This document shows positions 1 to 8,248 of a DNA stretch of 64,000 nt, one piece after another. The notes under the pieces are model-generated. The model did no database searches. It was not told where the DNA came from and worked only from the letters and a program-made list of their open reading frames with translations. The position numbers and the translations under genes are program-made. Numbering within the stretch: position 1 is the stretch's first letter; each line of letters opens with the position of its first letter. This stretch comes from Oscillospiraceae bacterium (GTDB lineage: Bacteria; Bacillota; Clostridia; Oscillospirales; Ruminococcaceae): positions 1 through 64,000 of the forward strand of contig JAETSI010000012.1 in NCBI GenBank assembly GCA_021769725.1, in the 5' to 3' direction.

Positions 1-146
1 ATCGCTTATCAGGCTTTCACCTCATCGTGAAGGTCTGCTTTGCTATGCCATTATCTCAATTGTGAACTTTCTGTAAACTCTTATCCTATCCTATTGACTT
101 TTCTTAGCTGGACTACGACATCATATGCCAAACAAAGATCAGAGGT
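1..146. other. Window edge, no gene recognised
   Basis: This stretch lies downstream of the last phage-like gene and runs off the left edge. It contains a small dyad around CTTTCAC/CGTGAAGG but no open frame of useful length and no clear U-run terminator. Whether phage genes continue to the left cannot be judged from here. Confidence 0.4.
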
Positions 147-1064
147 TCAGAATTTATCGTGATACACGCTGATTTCAGTAACTATTCCCCTGGATGTTCC
201 CTTTACTTCTATCCCCTCTATACGCTCAGAACTTATACTGCCAAAACTTACAATATCCGACAGATCCTCACCGTTATAGCCGCTGTATCTGCAAAAAAAT
301 ACCTTATGCATCCTTGAAGTAATTTTGTCATCAAATTCAAGAGCGCTCTCCGGATCGTACAGGAATTCCCTATTAAGTTCACTGTATTTATGACGAACGA
401 TTCCGTAAGATATTACTTCTGCGTCCTCAAGCTCATACGTGCCGTATTCTCCGCCCATATCAGCCATATGAAAGTTGCTTATAAGACGTCTGCCATTCAT
501 GGCAAAGCCCCTGGCAATAAGCTGATCGTTGCTGTAAGAAAAAACAGCAGGATCACTGACGGGAGTTATCCTGACGCAGTTGTCGCCCCTTATATATGGA
601 TAAGTTCCGCAGAACTTGAACGACAAACTCACAACACCCTCCCACATGGTCGATCTGCCGCTTACATAAATATAACCGGTCTGAGTCGAATTATCCTCAT
701 GAGTGACATAGGGCAGTGTATAATAACCATCCATAAGCTGGTTGAAAGTGATATTTGGCTTCATACCTGGTTCGATCTGATTCTGACAGAGGAGAGACGT
801 AAAGCCTCTGGAAACCAGAGATACTATCCTGCTGCCGCCGGAATACGACTCTTTGAGAGTATCTATAAGCCCATGATGTACAAGTTTGTTTCCGATGTAG
901 AAAAATATCTCCGAGGAATTCTCAAAATTCTCCGAAACGGCACATAATCTTGCATTAAGAAGAGTATACGGCAGATAGGCATTTTTACGGAAAGTAAAAC
1001 TAAGCAGCCGGACTTCCGTCAGCTGCGTGCCGTTGATTTTCTTTACAACGATCTCAGCGGTCAT
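147..1064 (-). CDS. Phage hub/baseplate-like hypothetical protein
   Basis: This 305-residue protein is the last gene of the minus-strand phage-like operon. Its start overlaps the stop of the preceding gene by four bases (ATGA), so translation is probably coupled. It has no signal peptide and no membrane segment, and it looks like mixed beta-rich sequence. Its length, and its place after the connector and small tail-like genes, suggest a tail hub or baseplate protein of the XkdQ or gpD kind. That role is inferred from position; I saw no diagnostic motif. The frame is intact from start to stop. Confidence 0.55.
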   Translation of the reverse strand: MTAEIVVKKINGTQLTEVRLLSFTFRKNAYLPYTLLNARLCAVSENFENSSEIFFYIGNKLVHHGLIDTLKESYSGGSRIVSLVSRGFTSLLCQNQIEPGMKPNITFNQLMDGYYTLPYVTHEDNSTQTGYIYVSGRSTMWEGVVSLSFKFCGTYPYIRGDNCVRITPVSDPAVFSYSNDQLIARGFAMNGRRLISNFHMADMGGEYGTYELEDAEVISYGIVRHKYSELNREFLYDPESALEFDDKITSRMHKVFFCRYSGYNGEDLSDIVSFGSISSERIEGIEVKGTSRGIVTEISVYHDKF

Positions 1065-1450
1065 ACACTTTCCACCTCCGAAACGTTATCCTCGGTAATA
1101 AGAGTCACCGATGCATTGGCAAAATCCTCGCCTTTGTCTTCGGCGTTAAATGACTGAACACGGCAGTCTCCGAAAACGAATCCTCTGTATGTGACCGTAT
1201 AAGATTCACCCTTGCGCAGCATATCAGAAGCCGTCTTAACAAAATCAAGCGGCGCATCGCCGCTGCATATCCTGCCTGAAAATGTCAGCTTCATAGCTTT
1301 AGGACAGGTGTTTGTGACAATCGCTCCGCCTGAAACAAGGGGTTCCTCGGTAAAACTGCGAACAGCCGACGCCTTAAAGTTCTCGCACCATAGCGTAAGC
1401 GTGCCTATCATCACCGGAACCGATTCACGGCTTGTTATTGTTGTAACCAA
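1061..1450 (-). CDS. Phage structural hypothetical protein
   Basis: This 129-residue protein starts at a TTG two bases after the upstream gene stops, and an AGGAG lies about 13 bases before it. Its end overlaps the next start (ATGA). It is probably a small beta-rich tail or baseplate component, from operon position and size alone. The sequence is intact, with no recognised catalytic motif. Confidence is good that it is a real gene and low for the specific role. Confidence 0.55.
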   Translation of the reverse strand: MVTTITSRESVPVMIGTLTLWCENFKASAVRSFTEEPLVSGGAIVTNTCPKAMKLTFSGRICSGDAPLDFVKTASDMLRKGESYTVTYRGFVFGDCRVQSFNAEDKGEDFANASVTLITEDNVSEVESV

Positions 1451-1452
1451 AT

Positions 1453-1854
1453 TTAATTTACGCTCCTCTCCAATCGGATAATACCGCTGAGCGACAACTT
1501 TGCAGTCAGCACAAGACGGCGGATATTAGAATCAAACTTCACGGTCATTCCCTTAAAAGAGCCGTTGAATCCGGCAAGAGCAGTTCCTATGAATTTATCA
1601 TAATAACGGTATATATCGGTCATAGAACAGTTTTCCGGCGCTGTAACCTTTATTTCCGCCTCTGCCTTATAGGGAATATAGACCGTATAGAGAGAATATA
1701 TCGGTGCACTGCTTTCAAAAGAACTGATATCCACAACTGTAAAAATACTCTTGCTGCGGCTTTCCATGTGAACATTATCAAAAGCGCTGTAAACGTTATC
1801 TGCTCCGTTTTCTTCAAGTTTTGCCTTTATGGCATTGATGATTGTTTCAAGCAT
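1453..1854 (-). CDS. Phage tail-completion-like hypothetical protein
   Basis: This 133-residue protein has a good ribosome binding site (GGAGGT a few bases before ATG). It lies between the head-tail connector gene and the two distal structural genes. Size and position match the tail terminator or tail completion proteins of siphophage and myophage gene clusters. The N-terminal 20 residues look helical and the rest is beta-rich. The function is inferred from synteny; no motif settles it. Confidence 0.5.
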   Translation of the reverse strand: MLETIINAIKAKLEENGADNVYSAFDNVHMESRSKSIFTVVDISSFESSAPIYSLYTVYIPYKAEAEIKVTAPENCSMTDIYRYYDKFIGTALAGFNGSFKGMTVKFDSNIRRLVLTAKLSLSGIIRLERSVN

Positions 1855-1875
1855 TCCAGACCTCCGTTCTGCGAA

Positions 1876-2223
1876 TCATACCCCGGTAAATGTAAATACC
1901 CGAGGTGAAATAAGATCGCTGCAAATTTCAAGGTAATCCCGGAGCAGTTTTTCCGAATTAGCAATGAGATTTTCGGAACTGTCCGTAAGCATTTTTCCTC
2001 CATAAGTAATTTGAGTGCGGTCACGTGCCGATTCAAACTGGACGAAACGGTGATTTGCAATAGCCGCACCGAGAAATGAAAGACGCACATCTGTCTTGTC
2101 TGCATCCGGAAGAAGCATTTTTTCGGTTTCAGTAATGGCGAGTTCGATAAACGGCGTATACTTTTCAATATCGTCCTCTCCGGAGAACAATCTGAAAAGC
2201 GATTTTACAGATTCAATATTCAT
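1876..2223 (-). CDS. Phage head-tail connector-like protein
   Basis: This 115-residue, mostly helical protein starts at ATG after TAGGAGGCATAT. Phage gp6-like head-tail connectors are small helical proteins of about 100 residues placed just after the capsid/protease genes, and this gene matches in size, predicted helicity and position. It sits 9 bases after the protease-like gene. The frame is intact. The assignment rests on context plus general character. Confidence 0.55.
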   Translation of the reverse strand: MNIESVKSLFRLFSGEDDIEKYTPFIELAITETEKMLLPDADKTDVRLSFLGAAIANHRFVQFESARDRTQITYGGKMLTDSSENLIANSEKLLRDYLEICSDLISPRVFTFTGV

Positions 2224-2232
2224 ATATGCCTC

Positions 2233-3054
2233 CTATCCGAGAGAAAATTCAGAGGTTGAATCGGCGTCGTCATCTGACGGTTCAAGCTGAATTTCAACAC
2301 CTCTGCCAAAGCACTTTTTCTCAAGAAATTTCTTAAGTTCGATAAGCTGCGACGTATTCATAGACCTTACCGCAACTGATGTTATATCAGCCGCCGAGTG
2401 ACCGCCGTTAAAGTAAGCCAGCTTGCGTATATCCCGGCGAAGTTCATCCTGCGCCTGCTCAATGTCCCCGGAAACAGGAGAACTTTCCATACTGTCGGCA
2501 GAAAAATGCTTGGTAACACCTGCTCCCACCTGTGCTGGAACAGCCACAAAGCTCCATTCATAGGCATCTGTAATATCGTCAATTATCTTGTGGGCGATTC
2601 TGCCACCATATTCTTTTCCGGAAATGTGGGCACATCTGTCATTGCCGCATACAGAGCATATACGTCTGGCAGCCGAACATGAAACGCTTACTTCTTTCTT
2701 TATTCCGCCGTCGATCTCGGCGATAAGACTGCTGTTTTTATCAGTCCTTACCATGTAGGCGCTGGCTTTAACGTATCTGTAGGGATCACCGTTTTTGGTA
2801 AGACGGCTTTCGTCGCAGACGATCTCCGTATCAAAAATACGTGCTGTCTGATTTGAAGAACTGGGAGCGTGATCGAAAATCCCCGTCTTTCCCACAAAAA
2901 GTTCAGCGATCTTTTCAAGAGCCTTATCAGAAAATCTCTCGCCGTCACGATCTATATCATTGTCACAGAGAATTACAGAAAACACATATATTTCATCCTC
3001 AGTGAAAGGACGTCGTGTAAATTTATTAATCTTTTCAAGCATTCCTGTATCCAT
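2233..3054 (-). CDS. Prohead protease-like / XkdF-like phage protein
   Basis: This 273-residue protein starts at ATG after AAAGGAAG. The N-terminal part (about residues 20-70) has the strand pattern of phage prohead proteases and of the XkdF/DUF2213 group: an IYVFSVILCDND-like strand, then a damaged-strand/FDHAPSS segment. A CSVCGNDRCAH segment near residue 133 resembles a small zinc knuckle. Here the gene follows the coat gene, whereas HK97-type phages put the protease before the coat gene. The gap before it holds a hairpin repeat. Protease activity is an inference. Confidence 0.5.
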   Translation of the reverse strand: MDTGMLEKINKFTRRPFTEDEIYVFSVILCDNDIDRDGERFSDKALEKIAELFVGKTGIFDHAPSSSNQTARIFDTEIVCDESRLTKNGDPYRYVKASAYMVRTDKNSSLIAEIDGGIKKEVSVSCSAARRICSVCGNDRCAHISGKEYGGRIAHKIIDDITDAYEWSFVAVPAQVGAGVTKHFSADSMESSPVSGDIEQAQDELRRDIRKLAYFNGGHSAADITSVAVRSMNTSQLIELKKFLEKKCFGRGVEIQLEPSDDDADSTSEFSLG

Positions 3055-3083
3055 AATTACTTCCTTTCTATATTATTCCTTCC

Positions 3084-3178
3084 GCCGCCTGTAAGGCGGC
3101 AGAAAGAATAAATAATGGTTTTCCAAAGGGAATGTATTTCCCTTTGGCAGGGGTGTAGGGAACAGCGTCCCCACTTAA
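3084..3178. repeat. Hairpin-rich interspersed repeat, copy 1
   Basis: Three dyads stand in a row between the coat and protease-like phage genes: GCCGCC/GGCGGC (3084-3100), a ten-base stem CCAAAGGGAA/TTCCCTTTGG (3123-3147), and GGGA..TCCCC near 3158-3172. The segment from AATAATGG onward matches the copy at 21038-21100 closely, including GGCAGGGGTGT and GTCCCCACTT. The stem sequence differs between the copies but stays complementary in both. This fits a mobile palindromic intergenic repeat. Confidence 0.7.
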
Positions 3179-4135
3179 TCAGCTTATAACAAGTACTTTA
3201 ACGGCATCAGGAGTAATCTTGCGGAATCCGCAAGTAATAGAAACGGTTATCTGATCGAGCTGACGATCAATAAGCTTGTCTGTCTCCATAACAAGATCAG
3301 TGCTGGTAATAAATTCAAGAGCAAAGTTCTTGTCAAGACCGATAATTTTCTTTGCAGGAGCGGCAGAAGTCTTTATAAGCTCTGAACCGAAAGGCAGTAT
3401 CATTTTTCCGTTAGCATCGACCTTGCAATCAGAAAGTTGATTCATTGCAGCAATAAGGGATGCATTTGCAGGAGAAGCAAGAACCGTTGTCATGTCAAAA
3501 CAGTCAAATTCTCCATAAAGAGAAGCAAGATCGCCATAAGAAAGAGTTGTTGCAGTAATCTGTTCCGCACTTTCCACAAGAACGTCAACTGCCTTCTGAG
3601 CCACATTGAGAGCGAGTCTTACGCCGATACTTCTGAGCATGATGCCAAAAACGTCAAGACGCTGCTGACGTACAGCCTCATAGGATGCGTTGATAACTCT
3701 GCCGTATTTTGCAAGAGTTACTGCCGTTGTACTTTCCTTTACCGTAGCGGCAGGAAGCTGAGTTGACTGAGACGTTGTCGTATATGCCGCAGTATCGTCA
3801 AGATCGCAGCCAAGATACTGCCCTGAATTGCTGATCGTCTTAGCGGCACAGACAGAAGAAATGACTGTTTCGTCAAAACCCTTTCTGATGCAGCGTGTAA
3901 CAAATTCCGGGAAAAGCACAGCCGTTTCTGTAGATGAGAAGAACTTTTCAACGCAGTCGCAGTCAGCGCCGCTTACTCTGATATTAAATCTCTTGAGCTG
4001 TCTTTCAAAAGCGTCGAGCTTTTCAAGAGAAGTGCCGCTGTATGCGGACGAGGGATCAAGCTCTTCGAGAGCTGCGGTAAATGATCTTCCGCTGAGATTG
4101 TAAAGTCCCTTTTCAAGTCTGATATCGTTATACAT
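3179..4135 (-). CDS. Phage major coat protein-like
   Basis: This 318-residue protein starts at ATG after GGAGGTACATT. It follows the portal gene directly in transcription order. Composition (Ala/Ser/Thr-rich, no membrane segment, no catalytic motif) and length fit a major capsid subunit. The middle region around LASPANASLIAAMNQL is typical of HK97-fold coat proteins, where an A-domain segment reads SPANA or similar. The frame is intact, so the gene has not visibly decayed. Coat identity is inferred mainly from order: terminase, portal, this gene, connectors. Confidence 0.6.
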   Translation of the reverse strand: MYNDIRLEKGLYNLSGRSFTAALEELDPSSAYSGTSLEKLDAFERQLKRFNIRVSGADCDCVEKFFSSTETAVLFPEFVTRCIRKGFDETVISSVCAAKTISNSGQYLGCDLDDTAAYTTTSQSTQLPAATVKESTTAVTLAKYGRVINASYEAVRQQRLDVFGIMLRSIGVRLALNVAQKAVDVLVESAEQITATTLSYGDLASLYGEFDCFDMTTVLASPANASLIAAMNQLSDCKVDANGKMILPFGSELIKTSAAPAKKIIGLDKNFALEFITSTDLVMETDKLIDRQLDQITVSITCGFRKITPDAVKVLVIS

Positions 4136-4150
4136 AATGTACCTCCAAAA

Positions 4151-5296
4151 TTAATTATTATTTTCCGACTTGTCTGCAAGTCTCATTTCAATTTCAAGCG
4201 CCTGAGCGTTTTTAAGACGTGTTTCTGCAAGAACAGATTCATCCTGAAGATTAATATTATCCCACTCAACGCTGCAATAAGCCTCAACGCCCATAGAACA
4301 AAGGAAAGCATTTCCCACTTCGGCTATGATCGGCGTAAGGAGCCGTCTGTAATACTCAAGCTCGGATGTGAGGATATCTGCCTGCTGCGATGACATCCTC
4401 TCGGTGCTGCTCCAGGTAAGACCAAGAAGAAAAGGCGGTATAGAAAGCTTGGCAATAAGCTGTTCCAGAATCTGGCGGACGGGCACATTGGTATCAAAAA
4501 GCTGATTTTCAGCTCCGATGACCTTTATATCCACATCGCCTACCGCCACAAAATCCTTAACCTGACCGCAGCGTGATGAATTCATGCCGTCTGCCCATTC
4601 ATGGGCGATCTGCTGTGCTCTTTCCCTGGAATGGATGATATCCCCGGAATCGCCTGTCGGCTTGTAAGTTATGGCGTAACGGACATTGCCTGCACGGTCA
4701 AAATTCTGACCGATGCACTCATATATCCTGAGAAGTATACTGCTGAGCGACGGCAGTCCACGAAGAAGCGACTTACCGCCTATCAACGAAGTATAAAGCA
4801 CTCTTTCCGGATACTGTACCGTTTTTTCCGTTTCCCCTGCTTTTATTCTGTAGCTTCTGGTAAACGGATCTTCCCCCGGAACTATCCGTATTCTTGTCAC
4901 ATCACCGTTCCGGAGACCAGCAATACGATGTTTTCCCGGATCAATAGCAATTTCGCCCACAGCGCTGCCGTAGGTAAGCAGACTATCCAGAAAATTATCA
5001 ATAAAAGTACCGATTGACTGTCCTGTAAGTCCAACCGGAACGCTGTCCATAAAACGGTTAAGCTGTTCCTGATATTTTTCATCAGAACATAACACCCTGA
5101 AACCGCCTGTAAGACGTATTATTTTCATAATAGCTGCATCCAATACGGGAACAGCGCCCCTGAGTCTGTCATACAGCCTTGCTTCAAGTGGATCTATCAC
5201 GTCGGGAAGAACATTCTTACCCGGTATGCAGCGATCGGCACTGACAATATCCGGCAGCGTCCGGCGGCTCTCTTTTTTTGATTTAAAGAATTTCAT
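4151..5296 (-). CDS. Phage portal protein
   Basis: This 381-residue protein forms the dodecameric DNA gate of the head in phages. I start it at the ATG after AAAGGGAGGAAAA (MKFFKSKK), not at an upstream in-frame ATG within the terminase gene. Portal-like features are a basic N-terminus, central mixed alpha/beta wing segments, the PPFLLGLTWSSTERMSSQQA region near residue 300 that is typical of portal stems, and its place just after the large terminase and before the coat gene. The frame is intact. Confidence is fairly high. Confidence 0.72.
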   Translation of the reverse strand: MKFFKSKKESRRTLPDIVSADRCIPGKNVLPDVIDPLEARLYDRLRGAVPVLDAAIMKIIRLTGGFRVLCSDEKYQEQLNRFMDSVPVGLTGQSIGTFIDNFLDSLLTYGSAVGEIAIDPGKHRIAGLRNGDVTRIRIVPGEDPFTRSYRIKAGETEKTVQYPERVLYTSLIGGKSLLRGLPSLSSILLRIYECIGQNFDRAGNVRYAITYKPTGDSGDIIHSRERAQQIAHEWADGMNSSRCGQVKDFVAVGDVDIKVIGAENQLFDTNVPVRQILEQLIAKLSIPPFLLGLTWSSTERMSSQQADILTSELEYYRRLLTPIIAEVGNAFLCSMGVEAYCSVEWDNINLQDESVLAETRLKNAQALEIEMRLADKSENNN

Positions 5297-5333
5297 TTTT
5301 CCTCCCTTTACATTTTTTGAACGGCAATGCATA

Positions 5334-6578
5334 TTATCTTGATACTGATACCGCAAAGAAATCATCTTCCTTTTCTGAGGCTAACATATCGGCAACAAAG
5401 TACCGCATATCGTCCATTGCGTGATCGTTTTCCTTAATGGGAGCGTCCGTTCCGGCTTTTTCACTCCAGCGGTAAAGCTGGAATTCCCTGAGAATATCCC
5501 TGCAAGATTCATGAAATTTCAGACGATTCTGTTTAAGAGCAGCGCTCACCTGCCTTATTCCCGTGATAACATCGTTGTCAGCCTTTACGACCCTGAATTT
5601 TCCGTGCCTGCGGATACACTCGATAAAGCTTGCAGCAGAGGGGTCAACGATTACCCGTGAGATCTTCATCCCACCTGCCAGCTCCTCCAGAGCCGAATAA
5701 TGTTCCTCGTCCGTGCGTGGTACTCCCTCCTTTTTTGAGGAATAGTAGTATTCCTTTATGCGGTGCCAAACGCCGCCGTGAAGTCCCCACAGACCGAAGG
5801 ATGACGGATTTACCGTGCCGTAATCACATGAAATGACATAGGTTTCGCACTGAACCGTTCCGCTGAAAACATGATCGGCAGCGCTGAACATAGGATAGAC
5901 CACGCCCTCCGAGGCAGTCCATTTTCCAAGGACGAAACGATCATAAAAAGCTCCGGAATAAAGCCTTTTATAGCGTTCTTTCATCCCCTCAGACAAAGAC
6001 GGATTGTCGTCCATTGTAAAATGGAGATAAAGCGCCTTTTTTTCCTCCGCCTTTTTTATCCACTCATTATAGAACCAGTGGGACGGATTGTCAGGGTTGC
6101 AGTTGAACCACATTTTTGAACCGCTTACCGAACATCTTGCCAGAGCCTGTTCAACAAAAGATCTCGGCATAAGCGCCGCCTCGTCAAAGAACACGCCGGA
6201 AAGCGTCATGCCCTGGATAAGCGAAGCCGAACCCTCATCCTTTCCTCCGAAGAGGTAGAACCTGTTTGTCTTTCCCAGAAAGGTAATGTCGATGTAATTC
6301 CTGCTGACCTTTTCAAGACACGTGCAGCCGTATTCCCTGAGAACAGGCAGCAGCGGAACTACAACGTTTCTGCGCAGTGAGGTCACTGTTTTGCCGCAAA
6401 GAGCGAATGATGCTCCGTTAAAGACGGAAGACGCCCAGAAAATAAAGCCCACGGACATGGATAGAGTTTTCCCGCTTCTCACTGCACCGTCGCAGATGAT
6501 AGCGTCACGATCCTTGTATTCAGGATTTTTCCACCAGTTCATGGTGATCTTCTGCTTTCGTGAGAGCTTTTTAATCAT
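5334..6578 (-). CDS. Phage terminase large subunit
   Basis: This is the packaging ATPase and nuclease, 414 residues from the ATG (MIKKLSRK) that overlaps the small terminase stop by eight bases. It has Walker A GAVRSGKT at residues 31-38, Walker B VFFDEA near 129-134, and C-terminal RNase H-like nuclease acidic residues in SCDYG (about 250-254) and VDPSA (about 313). Length and motifs fit the PBSX/SPP1-like terminase group. All visible catalytic motifs are kept, so this is not an obvious pseudogene. Confidence 0.88.
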   Translation of the reverse strand: MIKKLSRKQKITMNWWKNPEYKDRDAIICDGAVRSGKTLSMSVGFIFWASSVFNGASFALCGKTVTSLRRNVVVPLLPVLREYGCTCLEKVSRNYIDITFLGKTNRFYLFGGKDEGSASLIQGMTLSGVFFDEAALMPRSFVEQALARCSVSGSKMWFNCNPDNPSHWFYNEWIKKAEEKKALYLHFTMDDNPSLSEGMKERYKRLYSGAFYDRFVLGKWTASEGVVYPMFSAADHVFSGTVQCETYVISCDYGTVNPSSFGLWGLHGGVWHRIKEYYYSSKKEGVPRTDEEHYSALEELAGGMKISRVIVDPSAASFIECIRRHGKFRVVKADNDVITGIRQVSAALKQNRLKFHESCRDILREFQLYRWSEKAGTDAPIKENDHAMDDMRYFVADMLASEKEDDFFAVSVSR

Positions 6579-7062
6579 CTGAACCAACCTCTTCCTCAGC
6601 AGACGATGTCAGCGCAGCGATAAGATCGGCTGCCCTGTTCCTGTCAGAACACGAGCTTTCCAGCTCAAACAGCTTCTCCAGTGCTTTCAGCCGGTCAAAA
6701 AGCTTGACCTCCACGCCTCCCCCCTTTACACGCTTTATCTCCGAAACATTGAAAAGATCAAGTCTTTCAATAACCTCCGGCGGAGGAAGCTCATCTGCGA
6801 ACACTAGATACACTGCGTCGGTGCAGTTCCCGAACGCAAGACGTTTAAGCCCTGCGGAAACATTTCCGTCGCCGTCAAGCACCTCCCTCAGTCCGGCGAT
6901 AGTGCGCCTGCATTCGGCAGATTTCAGGCATTTTACACCCTCAGTGAGTGCATTTTCTCTCCCGAATCCCGCCTTTTCCGCTGCTTCGGCGACATTGCCC
7001 AGCATAACGTAATAGCAGCAGAAAGCGCTTCGTTTCGCTTTAAGATCGTTTTTCTCCTGCAA
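6571..7062 (-). CDS. Phage terminase small subunit
   Basis: This DNA-recognition subunit pairs with the large terminase that follows and overlaps it. I prefer a TTG start at 7062 because a strong AAAGGAGGT (7071-7080) lies eight bases upstream. In-frame GTG/ATG codons at 7098 and 7095 would put that site inside the gene. That gives 163 residues. The N-terminal third is helical and resembles the helix-turn-helix DNA-binding domain of terminase_2-type proteins (AFCCYYVMLGNVAEAAEKAG). The tail is acidic. Confidence 0.72.
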   Translation of the reverse strand: MQEKNDLKAKRSAFCCYYVMLGNVAEAAEKAGFGRENALTEGVKCLKSAECRRTIAGLREVLDGDGNVSAGLKRLAFGNCTDAVYLVFADELPPPEVIERLDLFNVSEIKRVKGGGVEVKLFDRLKALEKLFELESSCSDRNRAADLIAALTSSAEEEVGSDD

Positions 7063-7124
7063 ATCAAATGACCTCCTTTCGTTTATGAGCGGCATCACCG
7101 TTCATAAGGGGTGCAAAAGGAGCC

Positions 7125-7148
7125 ATTATACAACTAAAAACCGTTGTA
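7125..7148 (-). promoter_or_regulatory. Candidate phage operon promoter with dyad operator
   Basis: On the minus strand a TATAAT (complement of 7125-7130) lies about 60 bases before the small terminase start. A dyad TACAAC-N8-GTTGTA (7129-7148) sits just upstream of and over this -10. No good -35 box is visible at 17 bases, which fits an activator- or repressor-controlled promoter. Inference from sequence only. Confidence 0.35.
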
Positions 7149-7161
7149 CGGAGAATAAAAT

Positions 7162-7205
7162 AAAAAAAGACTTTGTAGATATAAACAACTACAAAGTCTT
7201 TTTGA
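7162..7205 (-). terminator. Terminator after azlD
   Basis: This perfect 13-base stem AAAGACTTTGTAG/CTACAAAGTCTTT (7166-7178 with 7189-7201) has A and T runs on either side. It ends the azlCD transcript on the minus strand and isolates the phage-like operon from it. Confidence 0.85.
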
Positions 7206-7235
7206 TTTAAATATATGTTGATAATAAACAAAAAA

Positions 7236-7535
7236 TCAAAGAAATAAGCCCGTCACGAATGCCGTACCCGACGCCGCCAGAGCCACAACAATAAGCGGCA
7301 GATCGAAGTATGCAAGTACAACTGCCGCTATAGTTCCTGCAACCGCAGTGACAATGTTTCCTGTGCTGTAAAGGATTGCCGGAATAGTCATGGCACTTAG
7401 CACCGCATAAGGGATATAATAGAGAAAACTTCTGAAAAACCCCGACTTTATCTTCTTCCTGAAAAACGTAAAGGGTATCATCCGGATAAGATATGTCACT
7501 CCTGCCATGACCATAATATAAACCGCAACACTCAT
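7236..7535 (-). CDS. azlD: AzlD family branched-chain amino acid transport protein
   Basis: This 99-residue protein with three to four hydrophobic segments is the small partner of AzlC in AzlCD exporters of branched-chain amino acids. The AzlD signature stretch YLIRMIPFTFF is present near residue 15. It overlaps azlC by four bases (ATGA), so the two are co-translated, and a strong terminator follows. Length is normal for the family. Substrate is inferred from family knowledge. Confidence 0.85.
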   Translation of the reverse strand: MSVAVYIMVMAGVTYLIRMIPFTFFRKKIKSGFFRSFLYYIPYAVLSAMTIPAILYSTGNIVTAVAGTIAAVVLAYFDLPLIVVALAASGTAFVTGLFL

Positions 7536-8239
7536 TCTTCTGCCGCCTCCCCGTCATCTTTAACAGGAAAAATAACTGCCGCCAGCGCCGAAGCAGCAAC
7601 TGCACTGATTATCACGGCAAATCCTCCGCTTACCATGGTAAACACATACCGCATAAGCACGCTTACTCCAGCCGCCAAAAGAACAGCAAACAGAACATTT
7701 TTCTGCCTTTTTGACGGCGGAATTATTATTGCCAGAAACATTCCGTACAGAACTATCCCCATAGCGCTGCTTATCGAGGGTGGAAGCAGCTGACCTGCAC
7801 TGACTCCCATAGCCGTTCCGGAGACCCATCCCATAAAAGCCACAAGGATCATACCGTACATATACGCCGGAGTCAGTGGCTCTTTCTGGGCAGAACACAC
7901 AGCAAATATCTCGTCAGTGATGCCGTAGGAAGCCGCAAGCCTGTGAGGAGTAGTAAAGCTGCTGTCCAGCTTCTGTGAAAGCGAGATTGCCATAAGAGAA
8001 TAGCGGATATTTATAGTAAGCTGAACGAGTATCATTTCAATAAGCGCACCTCCGGCAGCAATTATATCAATACCTGCCGCCTGTCCTGCCGATGTGAGGT
8101 TAGATGCAGATATAACAGAGGCTGTAAAAACGGAAAGTCCGCATCTTGCCGCTGCTATACCGAATCCGAAAGAAACCGAAAGATATCCCAGAGCAATGGG
8201 AATACCATGAGACATCCCACGTAAAAATCTTGACTTCAT
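7532..8239 (-). CDS. azlC: AzlC family ABC-independent permease
   Basis: This 235-residue inner membrane protein with about six or seven hydrophobic segments is the large subunit of the AzlCD branched-chain amino acid exporter. The AzlC signature is visible: an N-terminal PIALGYLSVSFGFGIAA stretch and a central YGITDEIFAV segment. It starts nine bases after a lipoprotein gene whose promoter appears to drive all three genes. Length is typical. Confidence 0.87.
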   Translation of the reverse strand: MKSRFLRGMSHGIPIALGYLSVSFGFGIAAARCGLSVFTASVISASNLTSAGQAAGIDIIAAGGALIEMILVQLTINIRYSLMAISLSQKLDSSFTTPHRLAASYGITDEIFAVCSAQKEPLTPAYMYGMILVAFMGWVSGTAMGVSAGQLLPPSISSAMGIVLYGMFLAIIIPPSKRQKNVLFAVLLAAGVSVLMRYVFTMVSGGFAVIISAVAASALAAVIFPVKDDGEAAEE

Positions 8240-8248
8240 GAAGCTATC

